Shown: one piece after another, positions 11,313-23,749 of the stretch
Layout of the letters: each line of letters begins with the position of its first letter
Position numbering within the stretch: the stretch's first letter is position 1
Source of the DNA: Salvia splendens
Lineage: Eukaryota; Streptophyta; Magnoliopsida; Lamiales; Lamiaceae
NCBI RefSeq assembly: GCF_004379255.2
Contig: NC_056050.1
Coordinates: 19,089,514-19,153,513, forward strand
Length of the DNA: 64,000 nt
Direction of reading: 5' to 3'
Position numbers and translations under genes: made by a program
The notes under the pieces: generated by a model
The model's input: the letters and a program-made list of their open reading frames with translations, nothing else
The model's database searches: none
What the model was told of the DNA's origin: nothing

Positions 11313-11539
11313 TTTGTGATGAAAATTGGAGAGGTGAGATGAAAATTGGAGAGGAAATGGAGATGATTTGAGAATAATAGATATGTGTTTGTGTATATAA
11401 TAAGGATGAAAGATGAGTATTTATAGAGTAAAAAAATAAAATAAAATAAATTTTTTTTACCGTTCAACGGTAATATTACCGTTTTTTTTATTAAAATCGA
11501 TTTTTTTTAAAAAAAATGATTTGTTGCGTCAGCGTGACG

Positions 11540-11606
11540 ACGCCCACTCGCGGGCCGGCGAGTGGGCGTCACGCCTAGCGCCAGCGCGTGCCACGTGGCG
11601 CTGGCG
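11540..11606. repeat. Two adjacent GC-rich hairpins near the Harbinger end
   Basis: ACGCCCACTCGC...GCGAGTGGGCGT (11540-11569) and GCGCCAGCGC...GCGCTGGCGC (about 11578-11607) are perfect inverted repeats with short loops; the second contains CACGTG. They lie about 150 bp from the terminus in otherwise AT-rich DNA. The related elements at 22223 and 34626 carry comparable GC-rich palindromes in the same subterminal place. Confidence 0.6.
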
Positions 11607-11755
11607 CGTGGCGAGCTGTCGCGCGAGCCGTCCCTCCGGGACGAGACGCTCGTCGAGATGGGACCGGGACGGAAGGCTGCAACGCTGTCTCGCGGCCGTC
11701 TCGTCTCTCCGAGACGAGACCGAGACTCCCGCGAGACGCGTTGCGGATGCTCTAA

Positions 11756-13330
11756 CCATACCTAACAAATTCAGGGAAATAAGATCTCCAATTAATATAT
11801 TCCATACAATATGAAATGCAATCAACAATATTTGGCGATCTTATAGGAGTAAATGTCTGGCACTTTCTTTCACTATACATGATCGGCCAATAATCCAACA
11901 AATTGCATATATTGAAGGTGAAGATAGTTCTGGAAAAATCTATAGGCTGACTGACCAATGAAATGAGCTACTACTGTTCTTTTTATTTGAATGCTTAAAA
12001 GAATTTTTGGATGACATTGCTAGGAAAAAAGTAAAGTTCTGGGGGAAAATAATTTTTAGGTGTATAATTTTTTGGATTGCGATTTCCTATTCATCCTTTT
12101 TCATATCCCAAATTTTGCCTTTGGTCCATTTGTTTTCTAGCCACAATTTACGAGAATAACTTAACCTTAAAATGAGTCCTATAACATGTGCACAAAATAT
12201 TGTGAAAAATATCAATTTGACTCTGATGCACTTTTAATTAGCACTAAATAAATCTTCAAGTATATAGAATATATATAGTATAACTAAAGGTTAGTATCGA
12301 ATATTGATCACAGGAAAAACTATCAAAGATTGTCTATCTTCTACTAAACTTTTTCTACTATTTTGAAAAAACAAAGATTTTTGGTTCTGAAACGAGTGAC
12401 ATTTGTAAAATAAAGAAAACAAATAAATAATTGCAAATAAAACACATAGATAAACAGACGAGATAAAGGAATTGCAGGGATGTGCTTTCACAGCTATGGT
12501 TCATACATGTTCCAACTACAACACCCTAGCACAGTTCATACTTTACTAGAACGAGTCACATAAATATTGTCCATGCGGCACAAAGTAGATTACAGACATT
12601 AGGGACGTCAATCCTATATTTGTAACTCCTAAAAGCTCCTATCCTATGACTCATAATATTTTCACTCTCAATTAACATTATTGTTTTAAGGGGAATTGAT
12701 TGTAACTTTAACTAAAATAATCCCATTCAAAAATAGAATAGAAAAATCCTCTCATATTTTAGCAATTTCACACACTTTTTTCTTACTTTTATTATATTTT
12801 ATCCATTTTTTCTCATTAAATCTTATTTTATCAATTTTCATTAAAATTCACTTTGTCCATTGTTTGACCTATTTTTATGGCCAGAAGAAGTACATGTCAA
12901 ATTTGTGCAAGATAATAGAATTCGCCCACTAATATTAATAGCTTAAAAAAATAGTAATCCTACTTTTCATCGTCTATTTTTTTTTATGGATAATAGCGTT
13001 TAATTCATAAATTTTGGTACATCCCATGAGTTTTGAATTTAAAATAGGAACTTACTAAGTTTCAATTTTTTTTTCAATTGTCTCATTCATTATAAATCCA
13101 TATCTTTTAGAGGTTAAAAACGACAATATTTTAATAAAATAAGTAAAGAAATAAACAAACAAAGGAATACAAAAAAATATAGAGTATTTATTTTAATCAC
13201 AGTTGAATATTATTAAAAAATGATATTTTATACGTACGTGTATGAAATAATTAAGAAAATTGAAAGTTCATTTAAAATTTAATTTCAAAAAACATGAATT
13301 GGGAAATTTACTGTGATGTATCTTGCAGAA
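11756..13330. other. Intergenic DNA before the ABCF gene; no gene seen
   Basis: The sequence is AT-rich with poly-T and poly-A runs and only short unconvincing ORFs. No transposon ends were recognised. The last few hundred bases must hold the ABCF promoter, but no clear TATA box stands out. Confidence 0.5.
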
Positions 13331-13404
13331 ATTGGAAAAGGAATTGGGCGACGACTTCCAGCCTTCACTTTGTGTTTTGCAATATCTAAAAAATAACTCT
13401 GCCT

Positions 13405-13413
13405 AAACCCTAA
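13405..13413 (+). promoter_or_regulatory. Telo-box in the ABCF gene leader
   Basis: AAACCCTAA lies 15 bp before the ATG at 13428. This motif is common near the transcription start of plant genes of the translation machinery, which fits an ABCF/GCN20-type protein. It may also be chance in an AT-rich leader. Confidence 0.5.
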
Positions 13414-13427
13414 AGAGTGAGGCGAAG

Positions 13428-16400
13428 ATGACGGAGGTGGCAAGTGCGGTGTTACATGAGGTTTTGGGGCCGCGCGTGGAGGATGTCGATCAGCCAATTG
13501 TCGATTACATCGTCAATGTCCTCGCTGATGAGGATTTTGATTTCGGCGTCGACGGTGAAGGCGCCTTGGAAGCCCTCGGCGAACTCCTCGTCGATTGCGG
13601 ATGCGTCTCCGACTTCTCTGAGTGCCGCGCGGTATGCATCGAAGCACATTTCTCAATACCAATTCATGATTTGTTTCTTTGCTACTAGTATTAGTATTGG
13701 TAAAGAGTTTGTTCTCAAATGTTATTGCAATTGATTTCGAATTTTTGTTCCTCTTATAAGATTTTGCATTTATGTTGCTCTTGCTTTAATAAAAAAAAGT
13801 GTATTTGTGTGGATTTCTGCCTGGTTAGTGATGTCCTATTCCCTACTATTCTGAATTTTCTTCTGAAAAATGTGGAAGTTTTGGTGCGTTCTGAATGCCC
13901 CAATGTAATCAATATAGGTTCTCATTCATCACTGTTGAAAGTATTATTCGAATTTTTAAAGTAGCTTACCTATTAGGTTCTTTCCCCCCTCTTTATTTGT
14001 AAACTGCAATTCTGATTTTCTGCCTCCGAAAATTTAGTCTTTGTTGTGAAATTTACTGTAGGTTTGTAGTACAATATGTGAGAAGTTTGGGAAGCATGGA
14101 TTGGTTAAAGCAAAACCCACCGTTAGAAGCCTTTTGGCACCATTGAGAATGGATGATGGAATGGATGAAAAAGTTGCTCCAAAGAAGAAACAGGAACCTG
14201 TGGATGGTCCTCTTCTGACCGAGCGTGATAAGATGAAGCTTGAAAGGAGGAAAAGAAAAGATGATAGACAGAGAGAGGTATAAGTATAGTGGAGAAACAT
14301 TGATCTCATACTGTTATATCGGAATGCTATATTTTTTATGTTTGATTAAATTATTCAGGAAGCCTCAAATAGTCAAATGTGAACATCGAGAGTGGCATGT
14401 ATTTTCATAAGCATTTCTAGTTAAATTAATCAGTTTCAATGCCAGGTAAAGATAATTACTAGGAGAAGTAGGGTTAAAGGGGATGGTATCGGTGTGATGG
14501 TTGGCTGCACATGTATTCAGTTTCTTACTAATAATTGTTTCATTTTAACAGGCACAATACCAAACTCACTTGAAGGAAATGGAAGCAGCCCAAGCTGGGA
14601 TGCCTGCTGTAGTTGTAAACCATGATAACAGTGATGGGCCTGCTGTCAGAGATATTCACATGGAAAACTTCAACATATCTGTTGGAGGGCGTGACCTTAT
14701 TGTGGATGGTTGTATAACACTCTCTTATGGGAGGCACTATGGTTAGTTGTACTTTCAATTTAACATGAGCTTACTTTATTTGAAGGAGAAGTCTTGGTTG
14801 TTAATTTTTAATTTGCTTGTGCTCAATCTAGATCTTCAAACCTATGTGGGTTTACTTCATGCATGTTTCACTTATAAGTCTTCAAAATATCATTATTTCT
14901 GATCGTGTTTATGCTTTTGGTTTATGTTATTTTTGGATGCAGGACTCGTTGGTAGAAATGGTACTGGTAAAACAACCTTTCTTCGGTACATGGCCATGCA
15001 TGCTATTGACGGTATTCCCAAGAATTGCCAGATATTACATGTTGAGCAAGAAGTAGTTGGTGATACTACATCGGCCTTGCAGTGTGTGTTGAATGCTGAT
15101 GTGGAGAGAATTCAGCTTTTGGAGGAAGAATCACGTTTGCTTGGGTTACAGGTTGAAATATTGCATTTCAAGTGGCACTAGTGCAAAAGTGACTACTTCA
15201 GCCAATATTTTGAAATCTATGTTTACTTACCACTAATATCCTTAATGATTGAAATCTTCTGAAAATTATTCAGAAAGAATTTGATCAAGATGTGGACTCT
15301 GGAAAGAGTAAAGGGGTGCTTATTGATGGGATCGATAAAGATTCAGTTTCTGAGAGGCTTGAAGAGATATATAAAAGGCTTGACTTCATAGATGCTTATT
15401 CTGCCGAGGCTCGAGCAGCATCCATTCTTGCGGTTAGATTACTTATTGGATAATAGTGGTTTCCCATGTTTGTTAGATGTTGGAACTATCTTAGGAGCTA
15501 CGTGTCATGGAAATATGGTGCATACTGCAGAGAAAGATGCTACAGGACTTATGTTTGTTTATGCATTCTATCATGTAAATGATTCCAATTTTTGTGCATG
15601 CTTTTGCTTCATTTGACTCTGTGATGCTATACTCTAAGAGGGCTTATGTCTGTATTGGTAGTTGGTACCTTGGTATTGTAGTTTCCCAGGGTAGTTAATT
15701 TGGTACCTTCTCCATTGGGATTTTGTTTGCATTGTATTTTCTTGGCACTAAGATGTATGGTTTGAACCACTATAAGGGTGAAAATGCCTCAATTATATAA
15801 ATCCACGACTTTGACAAAATGACGCACGCCTTCGACGAACTCTTCGTGCTTTCTTCTTTATCTTTCTCTCAACTAACAAGCTAGGTTTTCTTGGCCTGAT
15901 TGTAACCACCAGTTATTATTTTGATTCTCTCTATGATCATATATTGATTATTGATGTCCACACTTCTATTTCCTCCTGCAAAATTACTTGGTTGATTCAA
16001 CTCTTTCTTGTTGCTGATACAATCATATAATTGATTTCTTTGTATGTGTGAAATTCTATAGGGTCTCAGTTTCTCTCCGGAGATGCAGAAGAAGCCAACT
16101 AAAGCTTTTTCAGGAGGATGGAGGATGAGAATAGCGCTTGCTCGTGCCTTGTTTATTGAGCCTGATCTATTACTTCTTGACGAGCCAACGGTACTTTATG
16201 CTTGTTTCATATCAAGCAGTGTTAAATATGTCACTAACAAATGCTTTACTTATGTGGCAGAATCATCTTGATCTCCATGCAGTCCTATGGCTGGAAACTT
16301 ACCTGGTGAAATGGCCAAAGACATTTATTGTCGTTTCTCATGCTAGAGAGTTCTTGAACACTGTAGGACTTCATGTCCTTTGAAATCCATTCCATCTGTA

Positions 16401-19400
16401 ATTGCTCTTTTGGTGCTTTACTCTTGAACAATTTTTTATCTACTGCTTTCCTTTTCCAGGTGGTTACGGATATCCTCCATCTCCAAGGACAACAGTTGAC
16501 TGCGTACAGAGGTAACTATGATACATTTGAGAGGACACGAGAAGAACAACTCAAGAACCAGACAAAAGCATTCGAGTCACATGAACGTGCTAGAGCACAT
16601 ATGCAGGTTCTTATTCATACATTATGAGTATATTTTTATTAATCTATGTGCTTTGTTAGAAATTTCTTACTATTTGTGTTTGTTGAGAAGTTGATAAATG
16701 CATTTTCTTTTAAAACTTGAATTTCAGTCATTCATTGACAAGTTCCGGTATAATGCAAAGCGTGCATCTCTCGTTCAATCAAGAATTAAGGTAAATATGA
16801 TTTTAGCTGTCCTGTTATGATATTTACAATTTACAATTTCCAGGAGAATCGTTAGTTAAATTCCTTCCAGATGCTTTCAGGCCTCATGATATAAAGATGA
16901 AAAAATTAAAAGACCTGTAACATGTTTGATTTTATTCTTGAATCTTAAAAGTTACTCTAGTTTCTATTGATAATTCTTTCTACTGCACCTTCAGGCACTA
17001 GATCGGTTGGGTCATGTGGATCAAATTATAAATGACCCTGAGTATGGATTCTCTAACTGAAATTTTACTTTGTTTTTTCAGTTTTAGTGCTAATTTTAGG
17101 TTTTAGGTTTTCACCAATGCTCATGTGTTTCGTTGACTTTAATTTTCCTTTTTTCAGCTACAAGTTTGAATTTCCATCTCCTGATGATAGACCAGGCCCA
17201 CCGATCATAAGCTTCAGGTTCAACATCTGATTCATTATAACAATTTGTGCTTATATATTCCAGTTCAGATAGTAATCCAGATATCTTTGTTATGATTGCA
17301 GTGATGCATCTTTTGGATATCCTGGGGGCCCTATATTGTTTAAGAACTTGAATTTTGGAATCGACCTGGATAGCCGAGTAGCCAGTAAGTTATTTATGAA
17401 GTCACTGCAACTAGATTAATGTAATTTAGATTTATTATGACCTATCTCTAAATTTTTTCTAAGTTTTCATTACCAGATTGTAGTCATGATAAGTGAGCAC
17501 ATTGAAAACCTACTTTTCCTCTAGTTCTAGTTCCATTAGAGTTAAAATTTTAATATCATACTTGAGGAATTTGTTTGTGTTATTGTTTGTGAATTTGTAC
17601 CCACATTGCAGTGGTTGGTCCTAATGGAATTGGAAAGTCAACAATACTCAAACTTATATCGGGAGAGCTTCAACCAACCTCTGGGACAGTTTTCCGTTCA
17701 GCAAAGGTACTCGTAGTAGTTGTAATTATTGTTTTCTGATTCATTTACACAAGTTACACTTATTTTCCTAGCTGGTTATTCCACCCTGTCAAACTTCAAA
17801 TGGCATATATATCTATGTTTCATTGTTATCCATGCTTCATTACACCATCTGCCCATTTTCTTTTCTTTGCTTTTTTCAAATTGTAATGCATTGTTCTATC
17901 TGCACCAGACTGCCTAGTAAAACTTTATGATTATATATGTTTATTATTCAATGACGAAAGAATTGCAAAAGCTTACTTTTGCTTAACAAAAGTTTCTTTT
18001 ATGTTTTCTTTCAGGTCCGCATTGCTGTGTTTAACCAGCATCACGTTGATGGTTTAGACCTCTCTTCAAATCCACTTCTGTATATGATGCGATGCTTTCC
18101 GGTAAATCCCACCCGTCGTTAGAATGATAAGCATTTTCCCATTTTTAGCATAGCAAACATATGATCAGTGCTTCAGGTTAATAATCATTCAGACAACAAG
18201 TATGATCAGTGCTTCAGGTTAATAATCATTCAGACAACAAGTAATCACTATGGCTAATGTAATGTGGTCAAAGTCAAGTTTTGATTTTTTATTTGACTTG
18301 ATTATGATCTGTTGCTCGACCTACTTTATGTGGCTACATCCTTAAACATGTCACTTACGTTGTTCAAGTGTTAGCTTCAGACCTAATCGGTTGAATAATA
18401 TGGTTAAATACACTTAAAGTTTTGTTTGCTTTATGTTAGGACTCTAATTGATTGCACTCTATGTCTCTATCCTTAAATGTTTTAATGCCCACTTGTAAAT
18501 GTAAGCCTAATCATATTGGTCTTGTATGATTCATTTTCTAGATAAACTTGTATCTGTTGGTGTGCAGGGTGTGCCAGAACAGAAGTTGAGAGGGCATCTA
18601 GGCTCTTTGGGTGTAACAGGGAATCTTGCCCTTCAGCCAATGTACACACTATCAGGTTCACTCTCTTCAATGAATATGGGTTTAGAAGGTTATTGAACAA
18701 TTGATAGAGTACTCAACATTTATATAAACTGTTTTAAATGATATGCCAGGTGGTCAAAAAAGCAGGGTTGCATTTGCTAAGATTACTTTCAAAAAGCCTC
18801 ATATTTTGCTGCTTGACGAGCCATCAAATCATCTTGTAAGATGACTAACTAAATTTTTTATATTCTCTCCCTTATGATTCTTACCGGAGATAATGTGCAT
18901 ATTATGTCCTTAATCTTTTGCATTTTTCTCGTTATTGGGGGGAGGCTGATTTGTTTAGTTATTGATTTAAAATTGATTAGAAGATCTGATCAATTAATTT
19001 TGTAGTTTGTATATTTCATTAGAAAATCTGATCAAAAGCAACTACTGTTTCTTGAGTTTTTGGTGGTTTCTATTGTGTCCCATTTAATTTCTAAGGGTTA
19101 AACGATTGAACAAACTAGACCTCTTCGGTTGTTTCCTTCACATGCTTATTTCTTTCTCTTCTTTCCCTTGGCAATTTCACTATGGGCACTGAAAATAGAT
19201 GTTTCACTGAAACTACTATTAGTAGATGGGAAAAGAAAATTCTTGTTTGCTGGTACTGACGCTTAATGTTCAAATTATAGGACTTGGATGCCGTTGAAGC
19301 ATTGATCCAAGGACTTGTCTTGTTCCAAGGAGGCGTGTTAATGGTATTATTACGTATCATACAAGCCTTATTTGAGGACCGACAATCATCAGCGTGTGGA

Positions 19401-19552
19401 TTTGAGTTTAACTGGTATGTCTTGTGCAGGTGAGTCACGACGAGCATCTGATCTCTGGTAGCGTGGAGCAACTATGGGCTGTAACCGATGGTAGGGTGGC
19501 TCCTTTCAGTGGAAATTTCCAGGACTACAAGAAGATGTTACATTCAGCATAG
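13428..19552 (+). CDS. ABCF3: ABC transporter F family ATPase, GCN20/ABCF3 type
   Basis: Eighteen exons can be joined in phase: 13428-13631, 14062-14277, 14552-14741, 14943-15151, 15274-15432, 16062-16190, 16261-16362, 16460-16606, 16728-16790, 16995-17041, 17158-17217, 17302-17384, 17612-17706, 18015-18101, 18568-18655, 18750-18835, 19281-19343 and 19430-19552. They give 716 aa, close to the roughly 715 aa of Arabidopsis ABCF3. There is no membrane domain, as is usual for ABCF. The first ATPase domain has Walker [10 protein letters not shown], signature [15 protein letters not shown] and Walker [14 protein letters not shown]. The second has [20 protein letters not shown] and [14 protein letters not shown], and each ends in VSH. 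The N-terminal region ([18 protein letters not shown]) is typical of GCN20-like proteins. The family works at ribosomes with GCN1 upstream of the eIF2-alpha kinase GCN2; that role is from the family. Exons use standard GT-AG sites and nothing looks broken. Confidence 0.95.
18160..18241. repeat. Exact 41-bp tandem duplication in an ABCF3 intron
   Basis: The unit beginning TATGATCAGTGCTTCAGG occupies 18160-18200 and again 18201-18241 with no difference. It sits between the exons ending at 18101 and starting at 18568, so it does not affect coding. Identity points to a recent slip. Confidence 0.85.
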
Positions 19553-19854
19553 TGAAATTGTGACCAGCATGAACCAGATATTATAGTAAGAGCAGATTGG
19601 TGTTCTCATAGTTGTATACACTGTGATTACTGCAAATTTACGGAAGGTTGTGTGTGCGTCCTTCTGTTATATTTTTGGGTTGAATCAGATTTTGTTGGGA
19701 GGTTTCTCTTGCTTCCTGTTTTATTTTCTAGTCAACACGTGACAAACTATATAGTCAAGTGAAAAGACTTCACTTTGGAGAAAAATACGTCTATTCCATG
19801 AGCCCCTGAAAGTTTGTCACGCTTCTTCTCTGTACTCATTTTGTAAAAATAGTA

Positions 19855-20107
19855 CTCACTTTGTCCTAGATAATTTGTCTCATTTTTTCATTTCGGTTCG
19901 TCCTACATAATTTGTCTTATTTCACTTTTTACCATTTTTTGTAGTGGACCTCATATTCCACTAATTCATTCATACTCACATTTTACTATAAAACTAATAT
20001 ATAAATGTAGGATCCACATTCCATTAATTTTTTCAACTCACTTTTCATTACATTTCTTAAAACTCGTGCTCGGTCAAAGTGTGACGAATTATCTGGGACG
20101 GAGGGAG
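19855..20107. mobile_element. Stowaway MITE downstream of ABCF3
   Basis: The ends CTCACTTTGTCCTAGAT and ATCTGGGACGGAGGGAG are inverted repeats, each flanked by TA (19853-19854, 20108-20109). The interior carries GTGGACC and the TATTATAAAACTAATATA-like block common to the family. Confidence 0.75.
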
Positions 20108-20219
20108 TAATAAATAGTTAAAGTGGAGGGACGGTAAAGTAAGAAAGAGAATAATGTAGAGAAAAGTCTTAACTAAATTATTCCCTCTTTTACACTCTGT
20201 CAACTCTAATTATTTATTA

Positions 20220-20524
20220 CTCCCTACGTCCCATAAATTTTATCACATTTTGGTTTTACGAAAGATAATGAAAAGTGAGTTGAAAATGTTAGTAGAGAGT
20301 GAGCCCTACTTTTATATATTAGTTTTATAATAAAATGTGAGTGAGAATGAATTAATGGAATATGGAGTCTACTGCCAAAAATTGTAAAAGGTGAAATGTG
20401 ACAAATTTTGTGGGACGGAAGGAAATAGAAAAATGTGATAAAAAATAAAAGACGGAGACAATATATTATTTTTACAAAACGAGTGTAGAAAAGAAGTGCG
20501 ACAAACTTTTAGGGACGTAGGGAG
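20220..20524. mobile_element. Stowaway MITE, inverted relative to its neighbour
   Basis: It starts CTCCCTACGTCCCATAA after TA and ends AGGGACGTAGGGAG. An internal GGGACGGAAGGA near 20416 looks like another right end, so this is probably a composite of two insertions. Confidence 0.65.
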
Positions 20525-22219
20525 TGATCATATTCGTTAATTTGTTTGCTCAAATTGAGCTCATTTTGTCAATTTTATGACTTTCATATTGGGCCAAATG
20601 GTTTTCTTTTCGGCCTTAAGGATTATTGTTAAAGGTTTAAACTTTCTTATTCATAATTACAAATCTATTCTTGAGCTGGATATTAATGTATATGCACTTT
20701 GCCTAAATCCACAAAATGAGAACAAAGCAAAATTAAAATGAATATTCGCAGAAAAAAGTCCTGGGCATCCATCGCCCACTGTTAGATATTTGATGACGTA
20801 TAGGTTTCATCATCCCCAAATATTTGGCTTTTATTGGCCTTTAACTTTTCTATCAATAAAAAATAAAATCCTAATATGTGCTTTTGGAATAATATAATTG
20901 CGGATTGGTAAAATATCAAGAGAAAGATAGCACATGATAAAGAAAAGGTGAAATGATTTATTTCTACAATACACTAATGCTTAATTCCTGTCAAAAAAGA
21001 AACAAAGTAACGATCAATTGTCCAAAATAATTTTAGTCTATCATCAATGGTTTTTTTATGTGTCAACAAAAATTTTGTTTTTTTATCGTTGTTGTTGGTA
21101 AGTTGTGAAGCCTATTTTTCACTAATAATAATATAATAATTTTCTTTTTATATCTCTCTCATATTTTAAACAATTTTGCTTTAATACTCGTGCAGTCGTG
21201 CAGTTCATTACTAAGTCCAGGTGGGCTACTTAAGGATATAAACGATCTTAAGCATAGAGATATGTGAATATGTATCGTTGCAAACGGTAAGCTCTCTTTG
21301 GGTATGACTGTGCCATTAATCCATCATCATTGATTACTTTCACATGCCAAAGTTTACATTTGTAAATCCTTTGCTTCCACTCTCCAAATAGCTTTGAACA
21401 AGGATCACTACTCAGTAAACTTCTTTGTCTAACATTTATTGTAAATTCAAAATCCGTCGCCACTTTGCATAAATGTTGATCTAACTTAGCCAATATGTCC
21501 TTATAGTTAAAAGAAATTGGTCTATTCCAGTCATAGACTAAGTTAATACACTCTCAAACCAAAAACTGTTAACGTTGAACACGCTCCCACTATGATACGA
21601 TTCAAATAGCAGGAGTATAAAATAAAGTGCAAAAGGATGTTTATGATTTAATTTTTTTTTGTTGGAAAATCAATGATACCTATCTTAGATGTACAACAAA
21701 TTAAGAATTATCACACCTCTAGCCTTATCATTCTTTACAATTTTCTAACAAGAGTATTGTATTCATGTACACAAATACCTTCTTGACATGATGACTAACA
21801 TTCCAAATGCTACTTAAATTGCAATATATTTCATTTAAATAATTATTCAAATTTTTTATTGTTAATTTTTAATAATGTCCAACCGGCCCTCAAGTTTTAT
21901 TTTGTTGATCTGTTACTATAAACATATGTTCAATCATATAACTAATTATACTCCCTATGTCCCTTAAAAATAGAAATTTTTAAAACAATACGAGTTTTAA
22001 TATAAAATTGGTAAAATAAGATAGAGATAGAAAGAAAAGTGTGTTATTGGAAAATGAGTCCTACATAAGAGATAAAGAAATTTCATTAAAAAAAAAGTTT
22101 TTAATTTTAGAGAACAGAGCATAAAAAGAAAGAGTTTCTATTTTTAGAATATAAAAGTGGAGCATCCTGTGACAATGCAATCTCAAGTCACTGACAAAAG
22201 TGGACACAAAAGTTCAATC
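20525..22219. other. AT-rich intergenic DNA with one worn Stowaway-like start
   Basis: No gene is supported. An 81-codon minus-strand frame at 21248-21493 contains a plausible-looking segment (FGEWKQRIYKCKLWHV), but I recognise no family and it has no coding context. CTCCCTATGTCCC at 21951, preceded by TA, is the start of a degenerate Stowaway-like copy whose other end is unclear. Confidence 0.45.
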
Positions 22220-22395
22220 TAAGAGCATCCACAACCGTGCTCTTGCCAGCGGCACGGTTGTGGGCCCGGGCGGTACTATTCATGCCTGCTCTCTGGCAAG
22301 AGCACAACACCCACAACTGTGCTCTTCCGCAAGGACGAGCACAATTAATATAAAATTCAATTACACAAAAACATTTCCATAATATTAAAATTCAT

Positions 22396-23364
22396 TTAAA
22401 ACCCACAATAAATATTACAAATGACCAATAAAATTAAACATTGCATAATTAAAATCCTAAAAATTAAACGTAGTTGATTGTGGATTCGAGTATCGCGCAT
22501 TGTGTGTCTTGTCTCGATCCTCTGGCCAACCGTCGTATGCTCGCCTCGGCGTAGGGGAGACCTCGCTGTTGAGCTTCCGGCTTCGTCCTCGTCGTAGAAG
22601 CTAGCCGCCCTCGGCCCTTCGTCGGCTATAATCATGTTGTGTAATATAATACACGTGAACATGATGTCGGCGATATTATTCATGTACCACAGCCGAGCCG
22701 GGGCCTTCACAATGTTGAATCGAGCTTGAAGGACCCCGAAGGCTCTTTCGACATCTTTCCGCGCTGACTCTTGACGCTGCGCAAAAAGAACCCGTCTCGG
22801 GTCGTGCGGGTTGTGGAGCGTCTTCACGAACGTCGACCACCTTGGGTAGATACCATCGGCGAGATAGTAACCCATGCGGTATATATTTCCGTTGATGGTG
22901 AAGTCGATCGCCGGTGCTACACCATTCATCACATCATTGAAGAGTGGTGACGAATATAGCACATTCAAGTCGTTGTTGGATCCAGCAACTCCGAAATATG
23001 CATGCCAAATCCATAGGTGGTAGTCGGCGACCGCCTCAAGGATAAGCGTTGGGCCGCCGCCTTTGTGACCGCTCAAGTGTTGCCCCCTCCAAGCAGTCGG
23101 ACAATTCTTCCACCTCCAATGCATGCAGTCAATGCTGCCAAGCATTCCGGGAAAGCCATGGACTGATTCATGAAGACGAAGCAACCGTTGGCAATCATCA
23201 GTGGTGGGTGCTCGAAGGAATTCATCCCCAAAAGCAGAACGAACGCCCTCGCAAAAATTCTTTAAACGTGAGAGATGAATGAGAGATGATTTGATGTGAT
23301 AAATGGATGATGAATGTGTGTATTTATAGATGATTTTGGGGGAAAAAAAATAAAAAAAAATCAA
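22396..23364 (-). pseudogene. Harbinger transposase (DDE_Tnp_4), N-terminus deleted
   Basis: On the minus strand an open frame of 322 codons contains the full catalytic core of a PIF/Harbinger transposase. The three acidic sites are visible: Asp in GSIDCMHW, Asp in NNDLNVL and Glu in RKDVERAFG. Typical flanking motifs are HLSGHKGGGPTLILEAVAD, GYYLADGIYPRW and FTCIILHNMIIAD. The first 35 or so codons are read from what is 5' untranslated sequence in the sister copy (YKYTHSSSIYHI) and run straight into LKNFCEGVRSAFGDEFL. The helix-turn-helix-like N-terminus present at 35043-35480 is therefore missing. The C-terminus also differs: it reads into non-coding sequence after RDTRIHNQLR. The enzyme could cut DNA in principle but probably cannot recognise its ends. 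Confidence 0.85.
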
Positions 23365-23540
23365 AAAAATTCAGAAAAAACGGGAAAAAAACGGCCATAT
23401 TTTTGGGATTTGGAAAATATTTTTTTTTTATTTTTTAGCATTATTTATAATTAAATACCGATTTTTAAAAAATAAAAATAAAAAAAAGTTTAAACACAAC
23501 GGCTATGCCGTTGACGAATGGGAGCGCGCCACGTGTGCGT

Positions 23541-23588
23541 CCGCTGGCACGGACGTGCTCGATACATCGAGCAGCGCCGTGCCAGCGG
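23541..23588. repeat. Subterminal hairpin of Harbinger element A
   Basis: CCGCTGGCACGG...GCTCGAT and ATCGAGC...CCGTGCCAGCGG form a 23-bp near-perfect inverted repeat with a 2-bp loop, about 80 bp from the element end. A related but differently arranged hairpin lies at about 34660-34705 in element B. Confidence 0.65.
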
Positions 23589-23749
23589 CGCGGCTGCAGC
23601 GGCGGCGGTCCTGCGCCTTGCCAACGGCGCGGACGGCGGTGGCGTCTTTCGCCACCGCTGCGGATGCTCTAACCATCTAAGACAAGGACAGTTGAATGCA
23701 AGATCAAAAAGCATGTATTTAAAGAATTTTTCGATAATATTTGAAATAA

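Larger units (their letters stand above)
6665..11752 (-). mobile_element. PIF/Harbinger element carrying only ORF1, split by a solo LTR
   Basis: The right end reads GCGGATGCTC followed by TAA, matching the GAGCATCC...GGATGCTC termini of the two intact Harbinger elements in this window. The left end GGCAATCCTCAACTCTGTCTC is a weaker match to the reverse complement of the right end (GAGCATCCGCAACGCGTCTC). The 6804-9975 LTR splits it; without that insert it is about 1.9 kb. It contains the Myb-like ORF1 on the minus strand but no transposase, so it could only have moved with enzyme supplied elsewhere. Confidence 0.65.
22223..23669 (-). mobile_element. PIF/Harbinger element A, transposase-only, TAA target duplication
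   Basis: It begins GAGCATCCACAACCGTG and ends CGCTGCGGATGCTC, and TAA flanks both sides (22220-22222, 23670-23672), the 3-bp duplication typical of Harbinger. Its first 160 bp are the reverse complement of the last part of element B (34626-36613), so the two are sister copies in opposite orientation. Compared with B, about 440 bp covering the N-terminal coding part are deleted. Confidence 0.9.

Noticed and set aside
11521..11828. Overlapping ORFs of 67-99 codons in GC-rich DNA
   Set aside because: They cover the subterminal palindromes of a Harbinger element, have no family resemblance, and exist in several frames at once.
21248..21493. 81-codon minus-strand ORF
   Set aside because: Plausible amino-acid texture but no known family, no flanking exon signals, and AT-rich surroundings; kept as unassigned only.
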